A stretch of 41,272 nucleotides of DNA, taken from Actinacidiphila oryziradicis (GTDB taxonomy: Bacteria > Actinomycetota > Actinomycetes > Streptomycetales > Streptomycetaceae). The translations under genes and the position numbers were made by a program. Shown here piece by piece: positions 32,899 through 40,210 of the stretch. The stretch is from the NCBI RefSeq assembly GCF_005047355.1, contig NZ_SUMC01000067.1, forward strand, positions 1-41,272, given 5' to 3'. The notes beneath the pieces are model-generated. The model had not been told where the DNA came from. It worked only from the letters and a program-made list of their open reading frames with translations, and ran no database searches. Within the stretch, counting starts at the first letter, position 1; each line of letters opens with the position of its first letter.

Positions 32899-33138
32899 CT
32901 ATGGGCGCCTGGCGTGGCCGGAGTCCCGGGCCTGCCGCCAGGACTCGTACAGCGTGGCGCCAATATCGCAGCGGGCATCCGCCGTCGCGCACTGACGACA
33001 AGCCGAGTCGTGCGCGGTGTAGAGCGTGTACCTCTCCATCAGCTTCGCCCTGGCCCTCGACTCGGCCGACTCGGGACCAGTGGCGACCATGGCCCCGCCG
33101 CTGCCGGTCTGCATCCAGCGCTCCATGCGGTCCGTCAC
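32899..33138 (-). CDS. Hypothetical protein with CxxC motif
   Basis: A 79-residue protein from a GTG at 33138 with AAGGGAG eight bases upstream. It reads VTDRMERWMQTGSGGAMVAT, then a helical basic segment, then YTAHDSACRQCATADARCDI with a CxxC and an additional Cys, and a Trp/Arg-rich end. The start overlaps the stop of the preceding gene by 4 nt. Together with its neighbours it forms a translationally coupled set of short cysteine-bearing proteins. The family is not known to me. Confidence 0.65.
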   Translation of the reverse strand: MTDRMERWMQTGSGGAMVATGPESAESRARAKLMERYTLYTAHDSACRQCATADARCDIGATLYESWRQARDSGHARRP

Positions 33139-33338
33139 CGTGCTGCTCCCTTCGCCGGGTAGTACTGCGGGCGTCCGTCGCCGATGTACTTCCAGTCGGC
33201 CATGGGGACCAGCCGGTTGACTTTCCGGCAGGCCGGACAGGCGCGGATGGTGCCGCCCGCGCTGTTGTCCTGGCCGACGATGCCGACCGGGATGAGTGCG
33301 CCGTCGGTGCCTCCGCACTGGTAGCAGCACGCGCTCAC
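33135..33338 (-). CDS. Small zinc-ribbon protein
   Basis: A 67-residue protein with CCYQCGGTDGALIPVG, then IRACPACRKVNRLVP, a four-cysteine zinc ribbon, followed by ADWKYIGDGRPQYYPAKG. The GTG at 33338 overlaps the upstream stop (GTGA), and its stop overlaps the downstream GTG. Zinc ribbons of this size often bind nucleic acid or protein partners. No specific role can be given. Confidence 0.7.
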   Translation of the reverse strand: MSACCYQCGGTDGALIPVGIVGQDNSAGGTIRACPACRKVNRLVPMADWKYIGDGRPQYYPAKGAAR

Positions 33339-33580
33339 CGGGAAGCCCCCTCTGCCGGTACGGCTCGCCACGGCCGGGTGATGACCTCGCGGTAGGTGTC
33401 GTGGCGGGTGAGCCCGGCGTGCTGGAGGGCCCACAGCTGGGCGGGCTCGATGTCCTCCTCGAACGGCAGGGACTTTTCGCCGCACGCCGCGCACTGCATG
33501 GCGTGGGTGATGGGCTCCGCGTCCGACTCCCTGTGGGGTGAGATCGTCCAGGCCACAAACCGCAGCACCGATCGCGTCAC
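33335..33580 (-). CDS. Small protein, DUF7848-like
   Basis: An 81-residue protein starting at a GTG (33580): VTRSVLRFVAWTISPHRESD, then MQCAACGEKSLPFEED, then LWALQHAGLTRHDTYREVIT. The order RSVxRFVxWT, CxxCGE and an LQH...THxxYRE C-terminus resembles a short Streptomyces family (DUF7848, from memory) often seen near XRE regulators. It is coupled to both neighbours by GTGA overlaps. Its function is unknown. Confidence 0.68.
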   Translation of the reverse strand: MTRSVLRFVAWTISPHRESDAEPITHAMQCAACGEKSLPFEEDIEPAQLWALQHAGLTRHDTYREVITRPWRAVPAEGASR

Positions 33581-33831
33581 TGGCCCATCACCCGCAACCG
33601 CACGGCCGTGTCCCGCACGGACAGCCGCGCCTTCAGCTCTTCCCGCGCTGTCAGGGGCCGGATGTCCTTGGGCTTGGCGTCCCACTCGGTGCCGCCCTTG
33701 ATCTCGCGCAGCTGGATGTAGGTGCCTACGGCGGCCATCACGACAGCGTCGCGCTCTCGTCTGCTGTCGCGCACCCACGTCCCGACCGGCGGCACGCCCT
33801 CTGGCCACTGGTGTCCCTCGGTGGTGTTCAC
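33577..33831 (-). CDS. Small conserved Streptomyces protein
   Basis: An 84-residue protein starting at a GTG at 33831. It reads VPPVGTWVRDSRRERDAVVM, YIQLREIKGGTEWDAKPKDI and REELKARLSVRDTAVRLR. The beta-strand-rich core with GTxVRD and GGxEWDxxPxDxRP is common in Streptomyces proteins encoded beside helix-turn-helix regulators. It has coupling overlaps with both neighbours. No biochemical role is known to me. Confidence 0.7.
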   Translation of the reverse strand: MNTTEGHQWPEGVPPVGTWVRDSRRERDAVVMAAVGTYIQLREIKGGTEWDAKPKDIRPLTAREELKARLSVRDTAVRLRVMGQ

Positions 33832-34331
33832 CGGGCCGCCTCCGCTCCGGGAGCGGCCAGTGCGCTGCGCAGAGCCATGGGGTTGGTCAGGCGCCCGGTG
33901 CCGTCGGGCGGAGTGATCCAGTACGTACCCGGCGAGGCGACGCGGTCCGGGGTGGGGAGGAGCATGGATCGCACGCGCCAGCGGCTGCCGTAGACCGTGA
34001 TGCCGGGCACCGGGAGCCACCAGGCGGCAGTGCCGGGAGGTACGAGTACCCACAAGGTCTCGGCGCCCGGGACGTGCACGACGGGGCCGGTGACGCCGAG
34101 GTCAGCGAGGGCTCGTGCGGACTCCAGCCCGAAGCCGGGGAGTTCGACGGCATCCCAGTTGCGGCCGGTGATGAATAAGGCCATCCCGCAGGCCGCCCAC
34201 TGCTGACGAATGCTCCCCGGGTCGGGCTGGGCTGTGAGCAGCCACTCGGCGCCGGTGACGGCTCCCTCCGTGGTGCGCGTAGGGGCCTTGGGGGGTTCGG
34301 AGTGCCCTGCGGGGCGCGGCGTAGCAGTCAC
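33828..34331 (-). CDS. Hypothetical protein, first gene of the coupled series
   Basis: A 167-residue protein. It reads EWLLTAQPDPGSIRQQWAAC, AVELPGFGLESARALADLG, PVVHVPGAETLWVLVPPGTA and TYWITPPDGTGRLTNPMALR. The middle resembles the N-terminal part of prim-pol-type proteins, but no DxD active site is clear. A GTG at 34331 with GAGG 11 bases upstream and an in-frame TTG at 34340 are alternative starts. It diverges from the XRE regulator gene, sharing the intergenic region 34332-34493, and may be controlled by it. Confidence 0.6.
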   Translation of the reverse strand: MTATPRPAGHSEPPKAPTRTTEGAVTGAEWLLTAQPDPGSIRQQWAACGMALFITGRNWDAVELPGFGLESARALADLGVTGPVVHVPGAETLWVLVPPGTAAWWLPVPGITVYGSRWRVRSMLLPTPDRVASPGTYWITPPDGTGRLTNPMALRSALAAPGAEAAR

Positions 34332-34493
34332 AGTGATCAAAACCTCAGTGGGTTTGAGTTAGCGGCTTCGATTCAGTCAACGACAGCCCGCCACGCAGCG
34401 TGAGGAAAAGTCACGGCGGTGTGCGTTGCAGCCGACCGGAAATTTCTCGGTATCGGGCTCCACCCAGAGGGGCCGACTGGCTACCGTGGGTAT

Positions 34494-35759
34494 GTGCAGG
34501 GGAACGAGGGCCTCAATAGCGCGATGCTGAAGGTGGGGTTCACCCAGGCCGAGTTGGCCGAGGCGGTGAACTCCTATCTCAGATCTGTCGGTCATGAGGG
34601 AACTGTGAGTGACCGGACGATCCGCAACTGGCTGACCGGAAAAACGCGCTGGCCGCACCCTCGGCAGCGGGAAGCGTTAGGGGCAGTATTCGGATGTACC
34701 GCCGAAGACCTGGGCTTCGCCCCACCGGCGGGCAGACACAGCCCCACAACCCCACCGGAGCAACCTGTGCGGCGACGCGACTTCCTCACCGCCACCACCG
34801 GCACGGCAGCCGTCGCCGTCCCCCTTGCCGCTAGCCGGCCAACCTCGGTCGGCACCTCGGACGTGATCCGGCTCCGTAGCGGTCTGGACGCCCTGATGGC
34901 CCTGGACGACTCGCGGGGTGGTGATGAGGGACTGGAGCGCGCGGCACTGGCCGGGGCCGCTGAGGCCGTCGAGATGCAGAAGAGATCGGCCTCCCAACGC
35001 GTCCGGCAGCGTCTGTTCAGCGTTGCGGCCGACTACACCGCCACCGCCGCCTGGTCCGCGATCGACGCCCGCCAGCCCGACCGGGCCCAGCAGCACCTTG
35101 ACCGGGCGCTGTACCTGGCGGGCATGGCCAAGGACTCCATCGTGGCGCTGCGCGTCTGGAACTCGTACGCCATGCTCGCCCACCAGCGCAGCCTTCACAC
35201 CCAGGCTATGGACGCTGGATATGCGGCCCAAACGACCGCCATCACACGGCGTGACCCGCTATTCGCCTCTCTCGCCCACGCCCGGACCGCCGTCGGCCAC
35301 TCGAACCTCGGCGACAGACAGGCCGCCCTGCGGTCCCTGGGGTGCGCCCGGGAGGCTATGGGGAAGGCGTCCCCGGACGACCCCCGGCCGAGCTGGGTCG
35401 ACTTCTACGGGCCTGCCGAGCTGACGGCCATCACGGCCATCGTCCAGGACCGGATCGGGGACTCGGTGGAAGCCGAAGCCGCCTCACACAAGGCCCTGTC
35501 CAGCATCCCGACCCAGTTCCGCCGCAACCGGGCCCTGGCCACGACACGGCTCGCCCTGGCCCAGCTCCACCAGCGCGACATCGACCAGGCATGTGCCACA
35601 GCCTCGACCGTCTTCGAGCTGATGACCGGAAGCCCGATCCCCGGCCGGATGCGGTCCCTGCTCGGCGACTACTACCGGGACTTGATCACTCTCGCGCCGA
35701 ATGCCACCGTGGCCCGAGAGTGGGGAGACCGCTACCGATTCGAATGGAGCCGAGCTTGA
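34494..35759 (+). CDS. XRE-type regulator with TPR-like repeats
   Basis: A 421-residue regulator. The N-terminus (FTQAELAEAVNSYLRSVG, then SDRTIRNWLTGKTRWPHPRQ) is a helix-turn-helix. A short RRRDFLTATTGTAAVAVPLA segment (about residues 88-107) resembles a Tat motif but is typical of this regulator family. Repeated helices from about 140 onward (QQHLDRALYLAGMAKDSIVA, DRQAALRSLGCAREAMGKAS and others) are TPR-like and may bind a peptide. The GTG at 34494 is chosen because VQGNEGLNSAML matches the usual family start; an ATG at 34524 is possible. It diverges from the coupled small genes and overlaps the GNAT gene. Confidence 0.82.
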   Translation: MQGNEGLNSAMLKVGFTQAELAEAVNSYLRSVGHEGTVSDRTIRNWLTGKTRWPHPRQREALGAVFGCTAEDLGFAPPAGRHSPTTPPEQPVRRRDFLTATTGTAAVAVPLAASRPTSVGTSDVIRLRSGLDALMALDDSRGGDEGLERAALAGAAEAVEMQKRSASQRVRQRLFSVAADYTATAAWSAIDARQPDRAQQHLDRALYLAGMAKDSIVALRVWNSYAMLAHQRSLHTQAMDAGYAAQTTAITRRDPLFASLAHARTAVGHSNLGDRQAALRSLGCAREAMGKASPDDPRPSWVDFYGPAELTAITAIVQDRIGDSVEAEAASHKALSSIPTQFRRNRALATTRLALAQLHQRDIDQACATASTVFELMTGSPIPGRMRSLLGDYYRDLITLAPNATVAREWGDRYRFEWSRA

Positions 35760-36283
35760 TCGCCGCCGACCTGGACGTCCGCCACTTCACCCACGACGAC
35801 CTGTCGCAGATCCGCCAGGCCCTGATCGACGTGCACGCCGACGCCTACGCGGACGCGATGGACGACGAGTTCAACCAGCGCTTCCCCTGGTTCGTCGACC
35901 ACTGGGGCGGTAACCCGGGCTTCGCCTGTGTGATCGCGTACGACGGTGACCAGGCGGTGGGCTTCGCGTACGGCGCTCCGGCCAATCCGGATCGCGAGTG
36001 GTGGCGCGAGCACCTCGACCCAGCGCCGGAGAAGCACCGCACGTTCTCGTTCTCCGAGATGGCCGTCCGCACGAAGTACCGCAAGACCGGGGCCGCCGCG
36101 CTGCTCGCCCGCGCCCTCGTGGAGGGCAGGGGCGAGGACCTCGCCGTTCTCCTGGTGGACACCGAACACCCCCGGGTTCAGGCGTTGTACGAGTCCTGGG
36201 GATACCGCAAGGTGGGAGAGCGCCAGCCGTTCCCGGACTCCCCTGTCTACGCCGTGATGCTCACCGAACTCCCGCTCAGCTGA
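35744..36283 (+). CDS. GNAT-family N-acetyltransferase
   Basis: A 179-residue acetyltransferase of the GNAT fold, using acetyl-CoA. LDVRHFTHDDLSQIRQALID forms the first strand and helix; FACVIAYDGDQAVGFAYG is the central sheet; FSFSEMAVRTKYRKTGAAAL is motif A with the acetyl-CoA pyrophosphate loop (KYRKTGAA); HPRVQALYESWGYRKVGER is motif B. The ATG at 35744 overlaps the regulator gene by 16 nt; a TTG at 35756 with GGAG six bases upstream is an equally good start. Co-transcription with the XRE regulator is likely. The substrate is unknown. Confidence 0.85.
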   Translation: MEPSLIAADLDVRHFTHDDLSQIRQALIDVHADAYADAMDDEFNQRFPWFVDHWGGNPGFACVIAYDGDQAVGFAYGAPANPDREWWREHLDPAPEKHRTFSFSEMAVRTKYRKTGAAALLARALVEGRGEDLAVLLVDTEHPRVQALYESWGYRKVGERQPFPDSPVYAVMLTELPLS

Positions 36284-36302
36284 CCCCGGGAAACGGGAAA
36301 GC

Positions 36303-36333
36303 GCCCCTGCCTTCCGTGAAGGAGAGCAGGGGC
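36303..36333 (+). terminator. Terminator after the GNAT gene
   Basis: GCCCCTGC and GCAGGGGC form a perfect 8-bp stem with further inner pairs, 20 nt past the GNAT stop. Confidence 0.75.
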
Positions 36334-36416
36334 ATTCGTGGCGTTGGGGGGGGCGGCGGGAGGACTCGACGGGCACCACGGGGATGATGGTCAGGAGGCA
36401 ACGCCGCGCGCAGATG

Positions 36417-36422
36417 TATTCT
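36417..36422 (+). promoter_or_regulatory. Possible -10 element of a leaderless gene
   Basis: TATTCT ends eight bases before the ATG at 36431, and no Shine-Dalgarno lies in range. This spacing fits transcription starting at the ATG. No matching -35 was seen. Confidence 0.35.
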
Positions 36423-36430
36423 CCGCCGCC

Positions 36431-37039
36431 ATGGGATTCCCCTGGTCCGAGACCATCAATGGCGTCATCGCCGCACTCGCCGCAGCCGCCGCCGGAGGCT
36501 CCTGGAAAGCGGCACACCGCTCCAGCGCCACCGCCGACGCCGTGGCCCGCATCGAACGCGAACGGTGGCACGCCGACCTCACCCCGCAGTTCGACATCAC
36601 CCTGGCTCAAACGGGCGCCAGCGTGGCCTACCTCACCGTGCACCTTGAGGGCCCTGACCACCTGAGAGAGCTCGACGAAGTGACCATCGCCGTCGGCAAC
36701 GACGACATGGAACACACCGCCCTCCACCCCGGTCCGCGAGCAACGCAGGCCGACTACGACGCCTTCGTCTGGGGCCCGTACCGCTTCCAGCCACGCACCG
36801 ACGGAGCGGATGAACACGGCCGGAGCCCGTCCCCGTTCCCACTGGTCGTAGGCCGGGGGCGCCCGTTCTTCATGGAGCACACCCGGCCCGGGGGCTGGAT
36901 GATCGGCACGACCGAGGAGATGTGGCAGCAGGAACATGCGAACCAACCCGTCCGGCTCATACTGACCTGTCGGCGCGGCCACGAAGAGTGGGTCATCGCT
37001 CGCAGCCTCGACAACCCCTCCACCACGTCCCGGGCATGA
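36431..37039 (+). CDS. Hypothetical protein with N-terminal hydrophobic helix
   Basis: A 202-residue protein. MGFPWSETINGVIAALAAAA begins with a short amphipathic part and a small hydrophobic helix that could anchor it, followed by a coiled helix (ATADAVARIERERWHADLTP) and a beta-rich domain (FDITLAQTGASVAYLTVHLE, DDMEHTALHPG, PFFMEHTRPGGWMIG). It resembles Streptomyces proteins of unknown function found in accessory loci. The start has no ribosome site; leaderless expression is suggested. A strong terminator follows at 37048-37070. Confidence 0.7.
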   Translation: MGFPWSETINGVIAALAAAAAGGSWKAAHRSSATADAVARIERERWHADLTPQFDITLAQTGASVAYLTVHLEGPDHLRELDEVTIAVGNDDMEHTALHPGPRATQADYDAFVWGPYRFQPRTDGADEHGRSPSPFPLVVGRGRPFFMEHTRPGGWMIGTTEEMWQQEHANQPVRLILTCRRGHEEWVIARSLDNPSTTSRA

Positions 37040-37047
37040 CGAAACAC

Positions 37048-37070
37048 CCCCGCCCTCCGTGAGGGCGGGG
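37048..37070 (+). terminator. Terminator hairpin
   Basis: A perfect 9-bp stem (CCCCGCCCT/AGGGCGGGG) with a 5-nt loop, 9 nt after the preceding stop codon. Confidence 0.8.
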
Positions 37071-37085
37071 CCTTCGTCATGAGCC

Positions 37086-37104
37086 GTAGTACCGGTGGTA
37101 CTAC
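37086..37104. promoter_or_regulatory. Palindrome 1 upstream of the 37.2-kb cluster
   Basis: GTAGTACC-GGT-GGTACTAC is a perfect 8-bp inverted repeat with a 3-nt centre. It lies 116 nt before the ATG of the 155-residue gene and 59 nt before a second palindrome, as expected for a repressor operator. Confidence 0.55.
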
Positions 37105-37144
37105 CGCCCTCTGACGGGTCATGAATCCTGCTCTGACCAGGGCA

Positions 37145-37166
37145 GATACCCTCCCCGGAGGGTATC
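37145..37166. promoter_or_regulatory. Palindrome 2 overlapping the likely promoter
   Basis: GATACCCTC and GAGGGTATC are perfect 9-bp arms around CCCG. The right end runs into TATCCT (37163-37168), a possible -10 element, so protein bound here would block transcription of the gene at 37220. Confidence 0.6.
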
Positions 37167-37219
37167 CTTGACTCATCAGCTGGAGAGGCCGGAGCCCCTC
37201 ATCCGATGGCGGGAGAGCC

Positions 37220-37687
37220 ATGTCAGCAGCGAGTTTGACCGGGATCCCCGGAGTGCCATCCCGGGAGCTGGCCACCATGGCGAGGAGCATCGCGGCTCAC
37301 CTCGGCAGGGACGGCCGGACACGGGAGGAGGCCCAGGAGTTGGGCATCCCGTTCACGCCGCTCGACCCCGAGACCCTCCTCGTGAAGTACCGCTCGCTGA
37401 TGCGGCGGGCCGCGAAGGAACCGGACCGAGTGGTCGAGGTGGAGCCGGTGATCATGGAGTCCGGCGAGGCCGTGGTCCCCGGAGAGGTTGTAGACGGTCA
37501 CCAGACGTACACCGAACTGAGCGACATCTCCGAGCTCCAGCCCCCGGACCTCGCTCAGGTCCTGCTCGCCGCTGCTGCTCAGGCCCTCGCGGCAGAGCAC
37601 CGTGCGGCAGAGCACTTCGCAGGGTTGGTGGGCCTCCACCGCCGGGCGCAGCGGAGCGTACGCGTCCCCTCCCCGGCTTTGCACTAA
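37220..37687 (+). CDS. Hypothetical protein at the head of an accessory cluster
   Basis: A 155-residue protein with GGGAGAG just before the ATG. It reads SRELATMARSIAAHLGRDGR, then LLVKYRSLMRRAAKEPDRVV (basic helix), an acidic beta segment (VEPVIMESGEAVVPGEVVDG) and a C-terminal alanine-rich helix (LAQVLLAAAAQALAAEHRAA). No family was recognised. The organisation could fit a small DNA- or protein-binding adaptor. It is the first gene downstream of the two palindromes and probably begins a transcript running through 38948. Confidence 0.62.
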   Translation: MSAASLTGIPGVPSRELATMARSIAAHLGRDGRTREEAQELGIPFTPLDPETLLVKYRSLMRRAAKEPDRVVEVEPVIMESGEAVVPGEVVDGHQTYTELSDISELQPPDLAQVLLAAAAQALAAEHRAAEHFAGLVGLHRRAQRSVRVPSPALH

Positions 37688-37792
37688 TACAAAGAATCCG
37701 GGGGCCAGGTATCACGAGGTCTTACGAATTCGAAGCAAAGTGGCACCTTGCTCCTGCGATCCCCAGAGCGAGGTATTCCGTTGCAGGATGCA

Positions 37793-37897
37793 ATGAGATC
37801 GGAGGAGCTGGATGAGGACCACCTACAGAGGGCCGCTCTCCCCACGATCGAGGCCCTCCACCAGGCCCCGGGCGTCGACCCCCGGAAAGCTCGGTAA
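37793..37897 (+). CDS. Possible 34-codon leader ORF overlapping the next gene's start
   Basis: From an ATG at 37793 the sequence reads MRSEELDEDHLQRAALPTIE and ends at a TAA at 37895-37897. It has good third-position bias and overlaps, in another frame, the GGAGGAG ribosome site and first 28 codons of the following gene. It could be an upstream ORF that controls that gene, or chance. Confidence 0.3.
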   Translation: MRSEELDEDHLQRAALPTIEALHQAPGVDPRKAR

Positions 37898-38784
37898 GGA
37901 GGGGCTGCTGCACGACTGGGGGGCACCGAAGCAGCCCGTACCCAGGGTGCTTGGCTCCCGGGTCCTGGTGTCCGCCCGTGGACTCCAGCGGGCCGTCCAG
38001 CCGTACGAGGAGGCACTCCGGCTGGAGGGGACCAGGTGGCTCCCCTCCGACGGGAAGCTGCTCCCGGAGACCCTCCGCCAGGGACCGGCTTCCAAGACCT
38101 TCAGGGAGTCCCTGCTCCTCCTGGCCGCTGCTCGCACTCCGGGAGAGGTCTGGGGGCGGGCCCGGTACGTCCAGTGGGCCATGGAGCACGGGGACCCGTC
38201 CTTTAGCCGGGAGGACGAACGCCTGGGTGATGCCCTCCACGTGCTCGCGGTGGCCGTAGAACACGTGGAGGGGGTCCGCAGGACGTCCCTGGAGGACCAG
38301 AGGGCAGCACACGGAGACGACCGAGACGCTGACGAGCTGTGTGGGGAATCTGGAGGCGGTGGAGGAGTCCATCAGGGCCTTCAACAAAACCACCATCGAG
38401 GACCTGTGCCGAGAGACCGAGCTGATTCACACCCCGCGAGGGGCGATCTACGAGGTGGGCGGGGCTCACGCCCGTGCGCTGTTCCACGACCGGCAGGGGC
38501 AGGCGTACGCGGACGCGGTCCTGGTGATGGAGTCGCTTGACCTGCCGCCGGAGGACTCGGGGTGGGTCGAGGTCTGGTTGGAGGCCTACCGCCTGACCGT
38601 GGTCTCGTTGAGCAGAGGGAGGCACCTCGCGAGGGTGGTCGAGCTGCGCCATCTCGGCCAGGTTCTCGGGGACGTCCTCCCTCAGCCGGCAAACATCCGG
38701 CTGGCTCATGCGAAGTGGGCTCGTTCCTGGAGCACCCCGCCGTCTGTGATCGATCGAGAAGCCCTCGCTATCGAGGGCCCATGA
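37812..38784 (+). CDS. Unknown gene read in two frames (+1 shift)
   Basis: From the ATG at 37812, preceded by GGAGGAG at five bases, the first frame looks coding to about 38320: PKQPVPRVLGSRVLVSARGL, LRQGPASKTFRESLLLLAAA, DERLGDALHVLAVAVEHVEG. Coding character then moves to the +1 frame: TETTETLTSCVGNLEAVEES, IRAFNKTTIEDLCRETELIH, ending at a TGA at 38784. That frame has a TAG at 38257-38259 and no start with a ribosome site before it. A single long protein of about 323 residues with one shift between about 38290 and 38325 is the simplest reading. It is mostly helical, of unknown family. Confidence 0.5.
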
Positions 38785-39151
38785 AGGAGGACCAAATGCC
38801 CACGCAGCCCCGTCGTCCCGCCCAGGTCGAGCCCAGGGAACCGCGGACCCCCATGCCGGTCTTCCGGCCCCGAGCGGATACCCCGACCTTCCAGCGGATC
38901 CCAGGTCGCCCGGCGACCACCAAGCCGAGGGGAGCAGTTCCCCGCTGAGAGCCACCCACCCACCTGATGACTGACGTGTCGGCGAGGTCGAGGTGTTCCA
39001 GCCCGGAGTGAAGAGCGAACTGGATCACGTCCACGATGGAGAACGCCTGGCCGACCGGCTCCCCGTTGACCAGCACAATGCGGAACGGCGGCTCGCCGTG
39101 CTGGACGCCGGACACCACGATCGGGATGCCTGGAACCCCGCTCTCGGTCAT
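38768..39151 (-). CDS. Hypothetical protein on the opposite strand
   Basis: From an ATG at 39151 the first 67 or so residues look coding: MTESGVPGIPIVVSGVQHGE, then RIVLVNGEPVGQAFSIVDVI, FALHSGLEHLDLADTSVIRW and VGGSQ. Similar short beta-rich proteins occur in Streptomyces accessory loci, from memory. Beyond that (38768-38950) the frame has a basic, atypical composition and runs antiparallel through the proline-rich peptide gene, suggesting loss of the native stop. No ribosome site is seen before the ATG. It is real at the N-terminus; the C-terminus is doubtful. Confidence 0.5.
   Translation of the reverse strand: MTESGVPGIPIVVSGVQHGEPPFRIVLVNGEPVGQAFSIVDVIQFALHSGLEHLDLADTSVIRWVGGSQRGTAPLGLVVAGRPGIRWKVGVSARGRKTGMGVRGSLGSTWAGRRGCVGIWSSFMGPR
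38796..38948 (+). CDS. Proline/arginine-rich 50-residue peptide
   Basis: A 50-residue protein behind a full AAGGAGG ribosome site with 5-nt spacing. It is roughly one-quarter proline and one-fifth arginine, with TPMPVFRPRADTPTFQRIPG as its centre, very few acidic residues and no predicted fold or signal peptide. An in-frame ATG at 38781 overlaps the previous stop (ATGA), so translation is probably coupled. Composition recalls proline-rich antimicrobial peptides that bind ribosomes, but also disordered nucleic-acid-binding tails. The minus-strand frame 38768-39151 overlaps it entirely. Confidence 0.5.
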   Translation: MPTQPRRPAQVEPREPRTPMPVFRPRADTPTFQRIPGRPATTKPRGAVPR

Positions 39152-39510
39152 ACATCTACGGTGCGGCTGACGCGGCGCCGACGCACGTCAGCAGCCGTCG
39201 GACGAGGCGTCGGCTGCCCTGCCCAAAGGGCGGTGGGATGGCGGAGGCCGACGTCTATGGCCAGTACAGCTTCACCGAGTCATCGGCCGTGGAGGCGACG
39301 GCACCGCAGGCGGCGCCACTAACACGACCTGCTGGGCTTTGCGCGAGAAGCTCCAGAGGGCCCGTCCGGCAGGGCGTACGGCGCTATGTTGTGTCGATCA
39401 CTCTGTGGACACCACCGGCGCGTTCGATGGTGTCCTCGCCTGCGGGGACGCGACTCGCTGCGGCAACGGTGGGCGATGAGGCGGCGCCACCCGTCTTCGA
39501 GGGGGACTCC
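39152..39510. other. Intergenic region, no supported gene
   Basis: About 360 bases upstream of the HIRAN gene. The plus-strand frame is open from 39238, but codon pattern and motif content are poor before 39511, where GAGGGGGA marks a proper start. No palindrome or promoter stood out. Confidence 0.4.
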
Positions 39511-40035
39511 ATGTACGTACCGTCAGATGGGCCTAAGGACCGCTTCGTACCACCGCCTGGTGCCATGCCCCGACTCCACCTGATCGACTACCAAGGCGGC
39601 TTGCGGCCATGCGAGGACTCCACCGGTCTCCTTGTGGGACCTACTGATCGGCGGCTGCACCTCGCGGGACTGCACGTGACGAACGTGAGGGGCGAGAAGT
39701 ACTACTCGGACGCCGCGCGAAACGCCGACTTGCGGCCTGGCCGGCGTCTGCGTCTGGTCCGAGAGCCGGACAATCCGCACGATCCTTTCGCTGTCGCGGT
39801 CTACCCTGAGCAGGGAGAGGGCCCGGTGGGCTATGTGAACAAGCAGAAGGCTCGCTCCTGGTCAAAGCTGATCGCCGACGGCGCGCAGCTCAGTGCAGTC
39901 AGCTTGCGGGGGACAGGCCCTGGAACCACGTGCGACGCGGTCGCGGTGCTCGCCGCCGAGCCCCGGGTGGTCGATCACCTACTCTCCCCTCGGCCCGCGT
40001 CGTTTCCCGTGCCGGTCTTCCTGCGAACCAGGTGA
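39511..40035 (+). CDS. HIRAN-domain protein
   Basis: A 174-residue protein. After a short N-terminus (PPGAMPRLHLIDYQGGL), residues about 60-150 form a HIRAN domain: LHLAGLHVTNVRGEKYYSDA, LRPGRRLRLVREPDNPHDPF, AVAVYPEQGEGPVGYVNKQK. HIRAN domains recognise DNA ends or 3' single-stranded tails, as in HLTF, and occur in stand-alone form in bacteria. No nuclease or helicase domain is attached. The ATG at 39511 is selected for GAGGGGGA at five bases. A role in sensing damaged or foreign DNA is inferred from the domain only. Confidence 0.8.
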   Translation: MYVPSDGPKDRFVPPPGAMPRLHLIDYQGGLRPCEDSTGLLVGPTDRRLHLAGLHVTNVRGEKYYSDAARNADLRPGRRLRLVREPDNPHDPFAVAVYPEQGEGPVGYVNKQKARSWSKLIADGAQLSAVSLRGTGPGTTCDAVAVLAAEPRVVDHLLSPRPASFPVPVFLRTR

Positions 40036-40210
40036 TCAGGTTAGCTGTGCCAGCTTCACGCGGCGAGAAGGCCGCCTATCAGACAGTCGCCGCTGAGCGC
40101 GTGTGGCCGAAGTGGGCACCACCCGCGTCACCCGCATCCGCGACGACCAGTGGGACACCGTCGGCGCGCGATGGGTGCTGCACGAGAACGTCTGGAGCAA
40201 GGAAGCCCTG

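Noticed and set aside
37168..37815. A 215-codon plus-strand frame overlapping the 155-residue gene
   Set aside because: The 155-codon frame has the ribosome site and a protein-like sequence; the alternative is Arg/Pro/Gly-rich shadow sequence.
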